Assembly (NCBI GenBank): GCA_046351455.1
Contig: JAXLYM010000025.1
Location: 93,234-157,233, forward strand
DNA from: JADJRH01 sp046351455
GTDB taxonomy: Bacteria > Myxococcota_A > Polyangia > Polyangiales > Polyangiaceae
Length of the DNA stretch: 64,000 bases
Reading direction: 5' to 3'
Shown here: positions 28,047 to 36,678 of the stretch, one piece after another
Layout: each line of letters starts with the position of its first letter
Numbering within the stretch: the first letter of the stretch is position 1
Notes under the pieces: model-generated
Told to the model about the DNA's origin: nothing
The model's database searches: none
What the model saw: the letters and a program-made list of their open reading frames with translations, nothing else
Translations under genes and position numbers: made by a program

Positions 28047-29147
28047 TCACGGCGGCAGGCACTTGAAAGGCCCGTTCGCGACAGGGGGGATCGTGCTCAG
28101 GTATCGACCGATGTCCATGAGGTCGGAGTTGCTCATGCCGCCGAGCTTCATCGCGCCGCCGGGCATCGGCGCGCAGAGGATCTGGGCGCTCGTCTTGTCG
28201 GTGTTGGACTTGACCGCAGAGGCGATGTCCATCGCGCTCCAGCCGGCGATCCCCGTCGCGTCCAGCGTGATGTTCGTGGACGTGTATACTTTGGGGTCGC
28301 CCGCGCGGCGGATCGTGCGGCCGCCGGCGAACGCCTTCGTCATGTCGAGCACGCCCGGCGAGAGCTCCGGCGTGTGGCACGAGAGGCACGCCACCACCGC
28401 GATGTAGCGCCCGTTCTGCGCAGAGGCGTAGTTGGGATCGGCCGGATCCAGCGTCGTCTGCGGCACCTCTGCGAGATCGATCGCCGGCGCGGGTGCGTCC
28501 GGATCCGGCACCAGGTCCTCTGGCACGACGTTCGGATTGGCCGCCACCGTGCGCAGATAGGCCACCACCGCGGACGCGTCGTCGGGAGTCAGGTGGGCAT
28601 AGGCCGGATAAGGCATCACCGGCCACAGGGTCGCGGCCTCGTCGTCGGTGCCTTGCTGGAGCGACGTCAAGATCTGCGGATCGGTCCACCCGGCGAGGCC
28701 GTGCAGGTCGTCGTTCGTGAGGTTGGTGGCGTTCACGGTCACGTCGCTTCCGTTGTAGTCGAACACCCAGTTGGGGCTGCCGGCCAGGTACAGGCTCATA
28801 TCCGGGGTGCCGTCGACCTTGTTGGGAGTGTGGCACTGACCACAGACCATCACGTGGTCCACGAGGTACTGGCCACGTTGTTGTTCGGGGGTGAGGGAGC
28901 CGCCGGTGCCTCCGGTCGTCGTCATTCCGCCGGTGCCGCCCGTGGTGCCGCCTTCGGAGGTGGTGCCGCCGGTGCCGCCGGTGCCGCCGCTCGTCGTGCC
29001 GCCGGACATCGTGGTGCCGCCCGTCGAGGTGGTGCCGCCCGTCGACGTGCCGCCGCCGCCGGAGCCGCTCCCGCCGTCCCCGCACGCGCCGGCCCAGAGC
29101 GCCAATGGAATGGCCACCACCATCGTGGAGAGTCGGATTGACTTCAC
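28047..29147 (-). CDS. Dihaem cytochrome c lipoprotein
   Basis: 366 residues. GTG 29147 is preceded by AGGAGG at good spacing, better than the upstream in-frame ATG at 29177. Signal peptide and lipobox (WAGAC). A long Gly/Thr-rich linker follows (repeats of GGT around 28896-29075). Two haem c sites: CGQCH (about residue 100) and CLSCH (about 254), each with C-terminal Met candidates. Structure matches dihaem c4/c5-like electron carriers tethered to the outer surface. Partner and redox role unknown. Convergent with the sialidase-fold gene (10-bp gap). Confidence 0.87.
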   Translation of the reverse strand: MKSIRLSTMVVAIPLALWAGACGDGGSGSGGGGTSTGGTTSTGGTTMSGGTTSGGTGGTGGTTSEGGTTGGTGGMTTTGGTGGSLTPEQQRGQYLVDHVMVCGQCHTPNKVDGTPDMSLYLAGSPNWVFDYNGSDVTVNATNLTNDDLHGLAGWTDPQILTSLQQGTDDEAATLWPVMPYPAYAHLTPDDASAVVAYLRTVAANPNVVPEDLVPDPDAPAPAIDLAEVPQTTLDPADPNYASAQNGRYIAVVACLSCHTPELSPGVLDMTKAFAGGRTIRRAGDPKVYTSTNITLDATGIAGWSAMDIASAVKSNTDKTSAQILCAPMPGGAMKLGGMSNSDLMDIGRYLSTIPPVANGPFKCLPP

Positions 29148-29362
29148 GTCGAACCTCCTGAGACGCCCCCGAAGCAAGACACACCCGCGAAGCCGCCGAA
29201 ACAGCCCACAACGCGCCGAGGCGACCCCGGAGGACCCGAGGCGTCGACGGGGATGATCGCTCTTTGACGTCTCTTTTGTGGCGAAGAAATTCCGCGATCC
29301 GCCCGCCGGCGCCGGTCAATCCGAGGTTGCGAACGGCCGCGAGTTGAGGGAAAACGCGGCCC

Positions 29363-29668
29363 GTGAGCGAGCAGCAGACACCGAACGACGATGAGGCGCC
29401 CCCGGATCTGGCCCAGAAGCCGCCGACGGCCGAGGAGCTCGCGCAGAACCGCCGCACCTCGGCGCGACTCAAGATCATCTTCGGCGTCTTCGCCCTCGTG
29501 GTCGTGGTGTTCGCCGTCTGGATGACGACGCTCCTCGTGCGCGCCTCCAACGGCCGAAGGGCCGCGGGCGAGAACCCCGACGAGGACAACCCCTGGCAAC
29601 ACAACCCGTATACAGCCGCCCCGTCCGGCTCCGCTGCCCCCACCGGCGGACCGTCCCGGGGGAAGTGA
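29363..29668 (+). CDS. Small single-pass membrane protein
   Basis: 101 residues starting at GTG 29363. An acidic, disordered N-terminus (SEQQTPNDDEAPPDLAQKPP) is followed by one membrane helix (IIFGVFALVVVVFAVWMTTLLV) and a Pro/Gly/Asn-rich tail. No family recognised. Ribosome-binding site is weak. Coding is supported by the composition difference between the helix and flanks, not by homology. Confidence 0.45.
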   Translation: MSEQQTPNDDEAPPDLAQKPPTAEELAQNRRTSARLKIIFGVFALVVVVFAVWMTTLLVRASNGRRAAGENPDEDNPWQHNPYTAAPSGSAAPTGGPSRGK

Positions 29669-29744
29669 CGCCGGGCGCTCCCGAGCGAGAGGAGCGCCGG
29701 AGATCGCGCGCCCCGGAGCCGAGCGGCGCCTCGCGCGGAGAAGG

Positions 29745-31211
29745 CTAGTTCGACGGAGACGGCGGAGGCGGCGGATCCGCGCGCAGCGGCAGCGCATCGA
29801 GGCCGCCGATCGGCAGGACGAGGCCCGCGGGCACCGCCGCCGCGAGGGGCGCCGCGCCGAGCAACGCGGCCGCGAGGACGCCTGAATACGAATACACTCG
29901 AACGAGCTGGAGCCGCTCGCGATTCTCGGCGACCGTGCCCGGGAGGACGTCGCCGCGCACGAGGGGCCGATCGCGGTACGCCGTGCCCTGCGCGCGCTCC
30001 CCGAAGACCACCACCGGGCCGGGCGACGGCATCGAGGCCGCGTCGCACCGCGCCGTCGCGCCGCCCGGCAAAAGGATCCACCCGTCGTCGCCGAGGACGC
30101 CCTCCGTGGCCGAGCGGAGCTTCGCCTCGTCGTTCGCCGCCGTGCGCGCCCGAACGAGCAGCGCCGCCGCGAGCACGAGGCACACCGCCGAAAGCACGAG
30201 CAGCTCCCGCGGCGCGGACAGCCGGCGCGCGATCGGCCGCGGATCGAAGCCCGCGGGGACCCAGCGCCCGTCCTCGTGGCGCAGCTCGGAGCGGGGCATC
30301 CCGTCCTCCCGGTCGCGGAGATAGACCTTGCCCGCGGCCCGATCGCGCGTGACGAGCAGCGTCTCGTCCCAGGCCTGAAAGGCCCCTGCCTCCGCCGCGC
30401 GATCCGGCGCCGCGCTCGAGGGATCGATCACGCTGACGCGGCACCCGGCGCGGACGCAGTCCTGCACGATCACGACATCGAGGAAGGGAGTCTGGTAGAT
30501 GCCATTCGGCCCGAGCTGCTCTCTCACCTGGGACGGCTCCTCGGGCGGTTCGAGGCTGCCTCTCCCCGGGGCCTCGCTGCCGGGCGCCGAGAGCGCGCGC
30601 GTGACCCCCCGGAGCAGCCGCATCTCGGCGTCGACATCCTCGGATCCAACAGCCCGTATTCCAGCGGCGACGAAGAGCGCAGCGCACGCGGCGACGGTCG
30701 CGAGCGCCGCGCTCCGGAGGCCCCGCACGAGCACGTCGCGCCGCAGCCGGCGCGCGACGACGCGGCCGAGCGCCGAGCCGAGCGTCACGACGAAGTGCGC
30801 CGCGACGACGAAGAGCAGCGCTCTCCCGAACGAGGGCGGGATCCCCCGAAGAGCGTCCCTCCACGCGGGCGCGGGCCGCAGAAGGACGATCTCGAGCCCG
30901 AGCGCGTCCCTCACGATCGCCGCGACCAGGAGGGCGAACGCCGCGGCGCCGAACGCCGTCGCCGCGGGCAGGAGGGGCTCCCCCGCCCACGGCGCCATCG
31001 AGTCGACGGCGCGCCTCGCGAGCAGGACGCCGCCGACCACGATCCCGGCGACCGGCGCGATCGAGACGAGCCACGCCGGCGAGCCGAGGACGAAGACGAT
31101 CGCGACCGCCGCCGCGAGCCCGAGGAGCAGCACCGCGCACCCCCAGCGGCCGGATCGCAGCGGCGCTTCCGCGGGAGGCGCTGTCGCAGGCGTGTCACCG
31201 TCGTTCGTCAT
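29745..31211 (-). CDS. Multi-pass membrane protein, uncharacterised
   Basis: 488 residues. At least five hydrophobic segments near the N-terminus (GCAVLLLGLAAAVAIVFVLG, LVSIAPVAGIVVGGVLL, AFGAAAFALLVAAIV, LLFVVAAHFVVTLGSAL, LATVAACAALFVAAGI), then a soluble domain and two more helices (LLVLSAVCLVLAAALLV and the Ala-rich helix before DPPPPPSPSN). The soluble part contains QTPFLDVVIVQDCVRAGC and RCDAASMPSPGPVVVFGE. No family recognised. It starts about 100 bp downstream of the Cys-rich lipoprotein cluster on the same strand and could be expressed with it. Confidence 0.65.
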   Translation of the reverse strand: MTNDGDTPATAPPAEAPLRSGRWGCAVLLLGLAAAVAIVFVLGSPAWLVSIAPVAGIVVGGVLLARRAVDSMAPWAGEPLLPAATAFGAAAFALLVAAIVRDALGLEIVLLRPAPAWRDALRGIPPSFGRALLFVVAAHFVVTLGSALGRVVARRLRRDVLVRGLRSAALATVAACAALFVAAGIRAVGSEDVDAEMRLLRGVTRALSAPGSEAPGRGSLEPPEEPSQVREQLGPNGIYQTPFLDVVIVQDCVRAGCRVSVIDPSSAAPDRAAEAGAFQAWDETLLVTRDRAAGKVYLRDREDGMPRSELRHEDGRWVPAGFDPRPIARRLSAPRELLVLSAVCLVLAAALLVRARTAANDEAKLRSATEGVLGDDGWILLPGGATARCDAASMPSPGPVVVFGERAQGTAYRDRPLVRGDVLPGTVAENRERLQLVRVYSYSGVLAAALLGAAPLAAAVPAGLVLPIGGLDALPLRADPPPPPSPSN

Positions 31212-31272
31212 GGCCCGGCGACGCGCATCCTATCGAGCAGCCGGCCCGCGCAAAAGCATCCTCGACCGCGGG

Positions 31273-31314
31273 TGGCTCCAGCGTGAGCGGACACCGGACC
31301 TGATCGGGACAGGC
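31273..31314. repeat. Remnant copy of the Cys-rich cluster spacer
   Basis: About 40 bp downstream of gene A match the spacer between genes C and B (33311-33348) closely (CCAGCGTGAGCGGACACCGG versus CCAGCGTCGAGCGGACACCG, then shared GGGACAGGCTCAGTCGCAGG). The copy is truncated at its far end. It suggests that another repeat unit lay here and was lost. Confidence 0.55.
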
Positions 31315-32214
31315 TCAGTCGCAGGTGGGATAGGTCTGCTCGGCGCACTTGCCGTCGACGCACATGAGGTTGACAGCGCAGTGCATGTTGTTCCCGAAGC
31401 AAGCCTCCCCGAGCTGCGGGCGCGCCACGCATTTCTGGCCGTCGCAATTCCCGTCGATCGAGCACATGGTGAGCGAGTCGCCGCAGGCCTCTCCGACGGC
31501 CGCGACCTTCAGCCGCGTGCACTTTTTCGTGGCGTTGGCGCAGGCATAGCCGTTGGCGCGGTCGCAATCCATTTCGCTCGTGCACGCGCCTCCCTCCGGA
31601 ATCGGAGCGGCGCACTTGCCGTCGACGCAGCGGAGGCTATTGCCGCACCAACCGGACGCACAAGCGTCTCCCTCTTTGATGACCGGAATGGCGGCGCACT
31701 TGCCGTCCTCGCCGCAGTACGAACCGGACTCGCACACTGGGGAAGCCGCCGTGCAGTCCGCGCCGAGGGCCGCGGTGGGGGCGCAGACGCCGCACTCGGC
31801 GCCGCCCGCGACGCTGCAATAACCACTCGCGCACTGCACGTAAGCGGCGCACGCATCCTTCTCGGCGCGCGTCCCGACCATCGGGCAGTCGGGGTTCGCC
31901 ATGGAATACGAATAGTACTTATCGCAGCTCGCCTCTCTCATGTCGTCGGCGCAGCGCTGGACTTGATCGGCTCCGAAGTCGACGTCGGGGAGCGCGAACA
32001 TCCACTCCATCTCGGGGCTGTAGAAGGTCTCGCACGTGACCTGATCCTCGAACGCCAGCACGAGGACTGGCGTGCACTTGAACATCCTCGCGCACATGGC
32101 GGAGACGTAGGTCTTCGCTGCTCCCTCCATCGTGGCATTGCACCCGGGCGCCACGAGGATCGCCGACGTCGCCGCCATCATCGCGAGCGCCCCGAACATG
32201 GTCGTCCTTCTCAT
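31315..32214 (-). CDS. Dickkopf-like Cys-rich lipoprotein (gene A)
   Basis: 299 residues. Start ATG 32214 preceded by GGAGG. Signal peptide with lipobox (VAPGC). It belongs with genes B, C and D to a local paralogous family, sharing PDxDFGADQVQRCADxxR, GTRAEKxxCAxxVQCASGYC, CGVCAPxxALGADC, GKCAxIPxxKEGDAC and a terminal CVDGKCAExTYPTCD. The Cys pattern resembles that of the Dickkopf N-terminal Cys-rich domain, as annotated in other myxobacteria (from memory). Surface location inferred; no function known. A sigma-54-like promoter at 32264-32279 precedes it, and a remnant of the C/B spacer follows its stop. Confidence 0.85.
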   Translation of the reverse strand: MRRTTMFGALAMMAATSAILVAPGCNATMEGAAKTYVSAMCARMFKCTPVLVLAFEDQVTCETFYSPEMEWMFALPDVDFGADQVQRCADDMREASCDKYYSYSMANPDCPMVGTRAEKDACAAYVQCASGYCSVAGGAECGVCAPTAALGADCTAASPVCESGSYCGEDGKCAAIPVIKEGDACASGWCGNSLRCVDGKCAAPIPEGGACTSEMDCDRANGYACANATKKCTRLKVAAVGEACGDSLTMCSIDGNCDGQKCVARPQLGEACFGNNMHCAVNLMCVDGKCAEQTYPTCD

Positions 32215-32263
32215 GGGGAACCTCCATTCTCGACCCGAAACGAGCCTTCGCGATCGAGGGGTC

Positions 32264-32279
32264 AGCGAGAATCGTGCCA
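32264..32279 (-). promoter_or_regulatory. Sigma-54 (-24/-12) promoter of gene A
   Basis: Minus strand TGGCACGATTCTCGCT: the -24 GG and -12 GC are separated by exactly 10 nt, and the match to TGGCACG-N4-TTGCW has only the second T changed. It lies about 51 nt before the start codon, the same distance as in its paralogues. Confidence 0.75.
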
Positions 32280-32407
32280 CCGTATACAGAATGAGATCTA
32301 TTGCTGGAGAAAGGCGCGGGTCCGCACCCTCTACGGTCTACACCCCGCGGCGGCGCGCGTACGTTGCGGAGCACTGCACGCGAGGCGCGGAGCGCCCCCC
32401 GACAGGC

Positions 32408-33301
32408 TCAGTCGCAGGTGGCTGGAACGGGAGCGACGCACTTGCCGTCGACGCAGTCGATGTCCCCCACGCAGGGCACTTCGCTCGGTGAGCAGGCCTC
32501 TCCGACCTTGGGGCGCGCGACACACCGGTCCTCGGTCGACTCGCAATAAGTGGTGCCGATGCACTGGGTGAACATTTCGGAGCACGGCGCGCCGAGATTG
32601 ACGAACCGGACTCTTACGCATCTATTCAAGTAGGGAAAGCAAGCGAGGTCATCGTAATAGTTGCAGACGCTATCGCTCCCACAGGCGGCTCCCTCCCCGA
32701 GCATCGCGACGCACTTTCCGTAGTTGCAGGCCAGGTCGCCGCCACACAGGTACGAACAAGCGTCTCCCTCATTCTGCGGGACGACGACGCACTTGTGGCC
32801 CACGCCGCAGTGCGTGCCGTTCTCGCACGGCACGGACGGGTCCGTGCAGTCCGCGCCGGGGACCTTGAGCGGGACGCAGACGCCGCAGCTGTAGCCGTTG
32901 TGGTCGCAGTAACCGCTCTGACACTGCACACCGAGGGTGCACTCGGTCTGATCGGCCCGCGTGCCGACGAGCTGGCAGACCAGAGGCATCTTGCGACCGC
33001 GGTATTCGTCGCACGTCATCGACCGGATCGCGTTGGCGCAGCCCTGGACTTGGTTCTCGTCGAAGTCGATGTCGGGGAGCGCGAACATCGCCTGGATCCA
33101 GGGGCCGGACACGGACTCACAGGTGGCCCGATCCCCGAAACCCTGCAAGGCCGAGAATGGATAGCATTGGAATTCCTTCTCGCAAAGGGCAGCGTTGTAG
33201 CTCTTCGCCGCGCCCTCCATCGTGACGGTGCACCCCGGCGCCACGAAGATCGCCGCCGTCGCCATCAAGGAGAGCGCTCCGAACAGGATAGTCGTTCGCA
33301 T
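32408..33301 (-). CDS. Dickkopf-like Cys-rich lipoprotein (gene B)
   Basis: 297 residues, ATG 33301 with GGAGG 6 nt upstream. Paralogue of A, C and D with lipobox (VAPGC), but more divergent in the middle (CDEYRGRKMPLVCQLVG, CSYLCGGDLACNYGKCV), and it ends APVPATCD. It starts 47 bp downstream of gene C, with no promoter signal in that gap, so C and B should be one transcript driven by the sigma-54 site upstream of C. Function unknown; likely a surface lipoprotein. Confidence 0.83.
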   Translation of the reverse strand: MRTTILFGALSLMATAAIFVAPGCTVTMEGAAKSYNAALCEKEFQCYPFSALQGFGDRATCESVSGPWIQAMFALPDIDFDENQVQGCANAIRSMTCDEYRGRKMPLVCQLVGTRADQTECTLGVQCQSGYCDHNGYSCGVCVPLKVPGADCTDPSVPCENGTHCGVGHKCVVVPQNEGDACSYLCGGDLACNYGKCVAMLGEGAACGSDSVCNYYDDLACFPYLNRCVRVRFVNLGAPCSEMFTQCIGTTYCESTEDRCVARPKVGEACSPSEVPCVGDIDCVDGKCVAPVPATCD

Positions 33302-33348
33302 GGCGAGCCTCCAGCGTCGAGCGGACACCGGGCCTGCTCGGGACAGGC

Positions 33349-34239
33349 TCAGTCGCAGGTGGGATACGTCCGCTCGGCGCACTTGTTGTCCACGCACTCG
33401 AGGTCGCGGGCGCAGAGCACGTTGCCGTTGCAGTCCTCTCCGACCTCCGAGCGCGCCACGCACTTCTTGCCCTCGCAATTCCCGGCGATGGTGCACGAGT
33501 GGAGCTGGTCATCACCGCAGGCCTCTCCGACGTCCGCGAACGTCGCCTGCTTGCACGTCATCGTGGCGTCGTCGCAGACGTAGCCGTTCGTCAGGTTGCA
33601 GTCGAGGAGGCCCGTGCACGCGGCTCCTTCCGATGCTGCGCATTTGCCGTCGACGCACATGAGGGTGAGGCCGCACGGGCCGGACATACAGGCATCTCCC
33701 TCCTTGACCGGGATGGTGGCGCATTTGCCGTCGCTGCCGCAGAACGTGCCGGGCTCGCACGCGAGCCAGTCCGCCGAACAGTCCGCGCCCAAGGCCACGC
33801 GCGGGGCGCAGACGCCGCACCCGTCGGCGCTCGTATAGCGGCAATAGCCGCTCGCGCACTGCACGGCAGCAGCGCACGGCTCCTTCTCGGCGCGCGTCCC
33901 CACGAACTGGCAATCAGGGTTCGTCCCGACATAGGAGTAGAGCTCATCGCAGCCGATGGACTTCAGGATGTCGGCGCAGCGCTGGACTTGATCGGCTCCG
34001 AAGTCGATGTCGGGGAGCGCGAACACACGCTCCATCTCGGGGCTGTAGATCGACTCGCAGGTGGCCTGACCCCCGAGCCCCGCCGCCTGGCCCGGCAAGC
34101 ACTTGGAAATGGACGCGCACAGGGCAGAAGCGTAGCTCTTCGCCGCATCGTCCATCGTGACGGTGCACCCCGGCGCCACGAAGATCGCCGACGTCACCGC
34201 CATCATCGTGAGCGCCCCGAACATGGTCGTCAGTTTCAT
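33349..34239 (-). CDS. Dickkopf-like Cys-rich lipoprotein (gene C)
   Basis: 296 residues. ATG 34239 with GGAGGT 5-6 nt before it. Lipobox VAPGC, then the family pattern: PDIDFGADQVQRCADILKS, GTRAEKEPCAAAVQCASGYC, CGVCAPRVALGADC, KCATIPVKEGDAC, and the C-terminal CVDNKCAERTYPTCD. It is the closest relative of gene A. First gene of the C-B unit; sigma-54-like promoter at 34289-34304 with the same ~51-nt spacing to the start codon. A small leader hairpin (GAGCC/GGCTC) also occurs between promoter and gene. Confidence 0.85.
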   Translation of the reverse strand: MKLTTMFGALTMMAVTSAIFVAPGCTVTMDDAAKSYASALCASISKCLPGQAAGLGGQATCESIYSPEMERVFALPDIDFGADQVQRCADILKSIGCDELYSYVGTNPDCQFVGTRAEKEPCAAAVQCASGYCRYTSADGCGVCAPRVALGADCSADWLACEPGTFCGSDGKCATIPVKEGDACMSGPCGLTLMCVDGKCAASEGAACTGLLDCNLTNGYVCDDATMTCKQATFADVGEACGDDQLHSCTIAGNCEGKKCVARSEVGEDCNGNVLCARDLECVDNKCAERTYPTCD

Positions 34240-34288
34240 GGGGACCTCCATCGTCGAGCCGAAACAGGCTCTCCCGAACGAGGAGGTC

Positions 34289-34304
34289 AGCGAGAATCAT
34301 GCCA
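34289..34304 (-). promoter_or_regulatory. Sigma-54 (-24/-12) promoter of genes C-B
   Basis: Minus strand TGGCATGATTCTCGCT. GG and GC are 10 nt apart. GTATAC lies just upstream of the -24 element, as at gene A. An ACAGT-N6-ACTGT inverted repeat overlaps the -24 side and might bind a regulator. Confidence 0.75.
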
Positions 34305-34430
34305 CAGTATACAAACTGTAACCAATCCTTGATCCCATCGATCGCGGTCCGCCCGCGTTGCGCGGACCCGCACGGCAGGCGCGATGAACGAGGGCGCCCG
34401 GGCGCGCTGCTTCGACTCACGCCCTCCGGA

Positions 34431-34523
34431 TCACGCGAACGAGAGGAAGCGAGACGCCGCCGCCAGGAGCATGAAGGCCCCGGTGATCATCGCGAACACC
34501 ACGAACACGGTTGTCTGTCGCAT
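34431..34523 (-). CDS. 30-codon signal-peptide-only paralogue
   Basis: ATG 34523 (GGAGG 8 nt upstream) begins MRQTTVFVVFAMITGAFMLL, clearly similar to the family start MRRTTMFGALAMMAATSAIL, but a stop follows after 30 codons with no lipobox Cys and no Cys-rich part. It keeps its own sigma-54-like promoter (34576-34591) at the family spacing. It could be a decayed fifth paralogue, or a real small membrane peptide. The intact promoter, start and ribosome-binding site favour that it is still expressed. Confidence 0.5.
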   Translation of the reverse strand: MRQTTVFVVFAMITGAFMLLAAASRFLSFA

Positions 34524-34575
34524 GGAAGACCTCCGGAGTGGACCGGAATTCCGGGTTGCTCGGACAGGCGTTCCG

Positions 34576-34591
34576 AGCGAGAAGCGTGCCA
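34576..34591 (-). promoter_or_regulatory. Sigma-54 (-24/-12) promoter of the small paralogue
   Basis: Minus strand TGGCACGCTTCTCGCT with GG-N10-GC, about 54 nt before ATG 34523. The match to the family promoter is as good as at the full-length genes although the gene body is lost. Confidence 0.7.
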
Positions 34592-34729
34592 GCGCACAGC
34601 CACGGAGAACAGGCACGGATCCGCGGCTTTTGTCGAAGGCAGAGCGCGACGTCGCGCCCGCGTTGCGCAGGCCCGCACCGGAGGCGCCCGAGCCCCCCCC
34701 AGAGGCTCATTCGCGGGCGCGGGACTGGC

Positions 34730-35635
34730 TCATTTGCAGGTGGGATACGTCGGCTCCTCGCACTTGCCGGCGTCGGAGCACTCGGAGCCGAAGGCGCAGT
34801 CGATGGCGTCCACGGTGCACGCCTCTCCGAGCTTCGGACGCGCGACGCACTTGTTCGTCATGGTGTCGCAGCTCGCGTCGCCGGCGCACACCGTGAGAGG
34901 ATCCGTCCCGCACGCCTCCCCGACGGCCGCGACCTTCATCTGGACGCACTTCTTGGACGTGGAGTCGCAGGTGACGCCGTCCGAGTAGTTGCACTGGAAG
35001 AAGCTCTCGCACGCGGCCCCGGCGCCGAGCAGCGCCGCGCACGTCCCGTTGTTGCAATAAAGGCCGCCCGCACAGACGCCGTTCGGGCAGGCGTCTCCCA
35101 CCTTGGTCGGCGTGGCGACACACTTGCCCTCCTGACTGCAGAACGCGCCGGGCGCACAGACCTCGTTCACGACCTGGCACGTCTCGCCGACGGCCTTGCG
35201 GATATTGCACGTGCCGCACTTCGCGTCGCTCGACCCGGAGCAAGAGCCGCTCTCGCACTGAATGCCAGTCGCGCACGCGCTCCCGGAGGGCCGCGTCCCG
35301 AGGATGTCGCACTCGGGGAGGATCTGGCCCGCCGCGTACTCCGCGCACGTGGCCGAGCCCATCGCGTCGGCGCAACGCTGGAGATCGTCGGCCGAAGACG
35401 CGATGTCCGGCAGCGTGAAGAGGTCGAGCGCCACCGGCTCCAGGCCCGCTTCACACTCGTCCTGCGTACCGAACGTGGCCTTGGCGCCGAACGGCGCGCA
35501 CTCGAAGGCCTTCGCGCAGGAGTTGGTGACGTAGCTCTTCGCCGCCCCCTCCACCGTCGCGCCGCACCCCGGAGCCGCGATCATGCCCACGATCGAGAGC
35601 ATGGACAGCGCACCCAACATCGTTGTTTTTTTCAT
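34730..35635 (-). CDS. Dickkopf-like Cys-rich lipoprotein (gene D)
   Basis: 301 residues. ATG 35635 with GGAGG before it. Signal peptide MKKTTMLGALSMLSIVGMIAAPGC and the family motifs, but more diverged: ILGTRPSGSACATGIQCESGSC, CGTCNIRKAVGETC, GKCVATPTKVGDACPNGVC, then CVARPKLGEACT and terminal CEEPTYPTCK. It has its own sigma-54-like promoter (35692-35707). It is the first gene of the array on this strand. Surface lipoprotein; function unknown. Confidence 0.85.
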   Translation of the reverse strand: MKKTTMLGALSMLSIVGMIAAPGCGATVEGAAKSYVTNSCAKAFECAPFGAKATFGTQDECEAGLEPVALDLFTLPDIASSADDLQRCADAMGSATCAEYAAGQILPECDILGTRPSGSACATGIQCESGSCSGSSDAKCGTCNIRKAVGETCQVVNEVCAPGAFCSQEGKCVATPTKVGDACPNGVCAGGLYCNNGTCAALLGAGAACESFFQCNYSDGVTCDSTSKKCVQMKVAAVGEACGTDPLTVCAGDASCDTMTNKCVARPKLGEACTVDAIDCAFGSECSDAGKCEEPTYPTCK

Positions 35636-35691
35636 GAGATCCTCCGTGCCGGACGAGCCGAAGACAGGCTCTCTCCGACGCGCCGCCTCTC

Positions 35692-35707
35692 AGCGAGAAT
35701 CGTGCCC
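35692..35707 (-). promoter_or_regulatory. Sigma-54 (-24/-12) promoter of gene D
   Basis: Minus strand GGGCACGATTCTCGCT. GG-N10-GC is kept; the first T of TGGCAC is G. About 58 nt before ATG 35635. A leader hairpin (GAGCC/GGCTC) lies between, as in gene C. Confidence 0.7.
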
Positions 35708-35841
35708 GAAACTGGGATTTTGCGAAAACGGGCCCCGGGCGCGCGCGTCGCTCTCTTCGCACCGTGACATCCGGGGCACGGTGCGCAGGATCGTGCACAA
35801 AACACCGCTCCTTTCGCGCCGCGGACGCGGCCCCGCCGGCC

Positions 35842-36678
35842 TCAGAAATCCTTCTGCTCGAACAGGTGGATCCCGAGGGCCAGCGCCGCGAAGCCGAAGA
35901 CGAGGAGGCCTGTCATCTGACTGGCCAGCACCGGGACGCGCACCGACGCCGACGCCGCGATGTCCGCCGAGGCGTCCGCGAGGGCCGAGACGCGCGGCAA
36001 CACGAACGTGACGGCGCGGAACGACTCCCGCGCTGCGCCGGACTCGAAGAACGTGTCCAGTCGATCTCGATATCCGGCGATGATGCCGAGGATGAACAAG
36101 ACCACGCCGACCGCCGCCGACAAGGCAGCGCTCCGGAGGGCCACCGCCGCGGTCAGCATCGCCCCGTAAATGCCCGCGAACGTGACGCTCGCGAGCAGCG
36201 CCGCCGCGATGGGACGCAGGCTCCACGAGCCTGTCTTGATCGCGAAGATGAGGGTGAATCCGCCCGCGCCGTACACCGCCCCCATCATGGAGAGCGCGAG
36301 CACGCCGAGGAACGTACCCAGGAGCAATTCGTGCCTTCGGACTGGCAAGGATAAAAGATACTCGATGCGGCCGGGAGCCAGCAAACTGGGCCCGAAGTCG
36401 GCACAAGCCACGATGCCGAACGCGAGGCCCCCGTAGAACAGCACGTAGGCGGCGGCCCGGTAGACGTAGCGCAACGCGACGTCGACGCTGAGGATATCGG
36501 AGCGCACCGTCTTGCCGAAGATGCGCGTCGCCGCGAGCGCGCCGTCCACCACCTCCAGCCGGAGCGCGAACCCCAGCACGAGCAGCGCGGCCGTCACGCC
36601 GACGCCGAGCGCCAAAAACCACCTGCGACTGCGGGCCTCGCGGAGGAGATCCGCGGCGACGGTGAAGGCGGCTCTCAT
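35842..36678 (-). CDS. ABC transporter permease
   Basis: 278 residues with about six membrane helices (for example ALGVGVTAALLVLGFALRL, GGLAFGIVACADF, VALSAA... and LLVFGFAALALGIHLF). The sequence SLPVRRHELLLGTFLGVLALS resembles ABC-2 family export permeases. The start overlaps the ATPase stop in the upstream gene (ATGA), so both are one unit. Substrate unknown: could export a drug-like compound, lipid or peptide. No accessory exporter partner is visible. Confidence 0.85.
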   Translation of the reverse strand: MRAAFTVAADLLREARSRRWFLALGVGVTAALLVLGFALRLEVVDGALAATRIFGKTVRSDILSVDVALRYVYRAAAYVLFYGGLAFGIVACADFGPSLLAPGRIEYLLSLPVRRHELLLGTFLGVLALSMMGAVYGAGGFTLIFAIKTGSWSLRPIAAALLASVTFAGIYGAMLTAAVALRSAALSAAVGVVLFILGIIAGYRDRLDTFFESGAARESFRAVTFVLPRVSALADASADIAASASVRVPVLASQMTGLLVFGFAALALGIHLFEQKDF

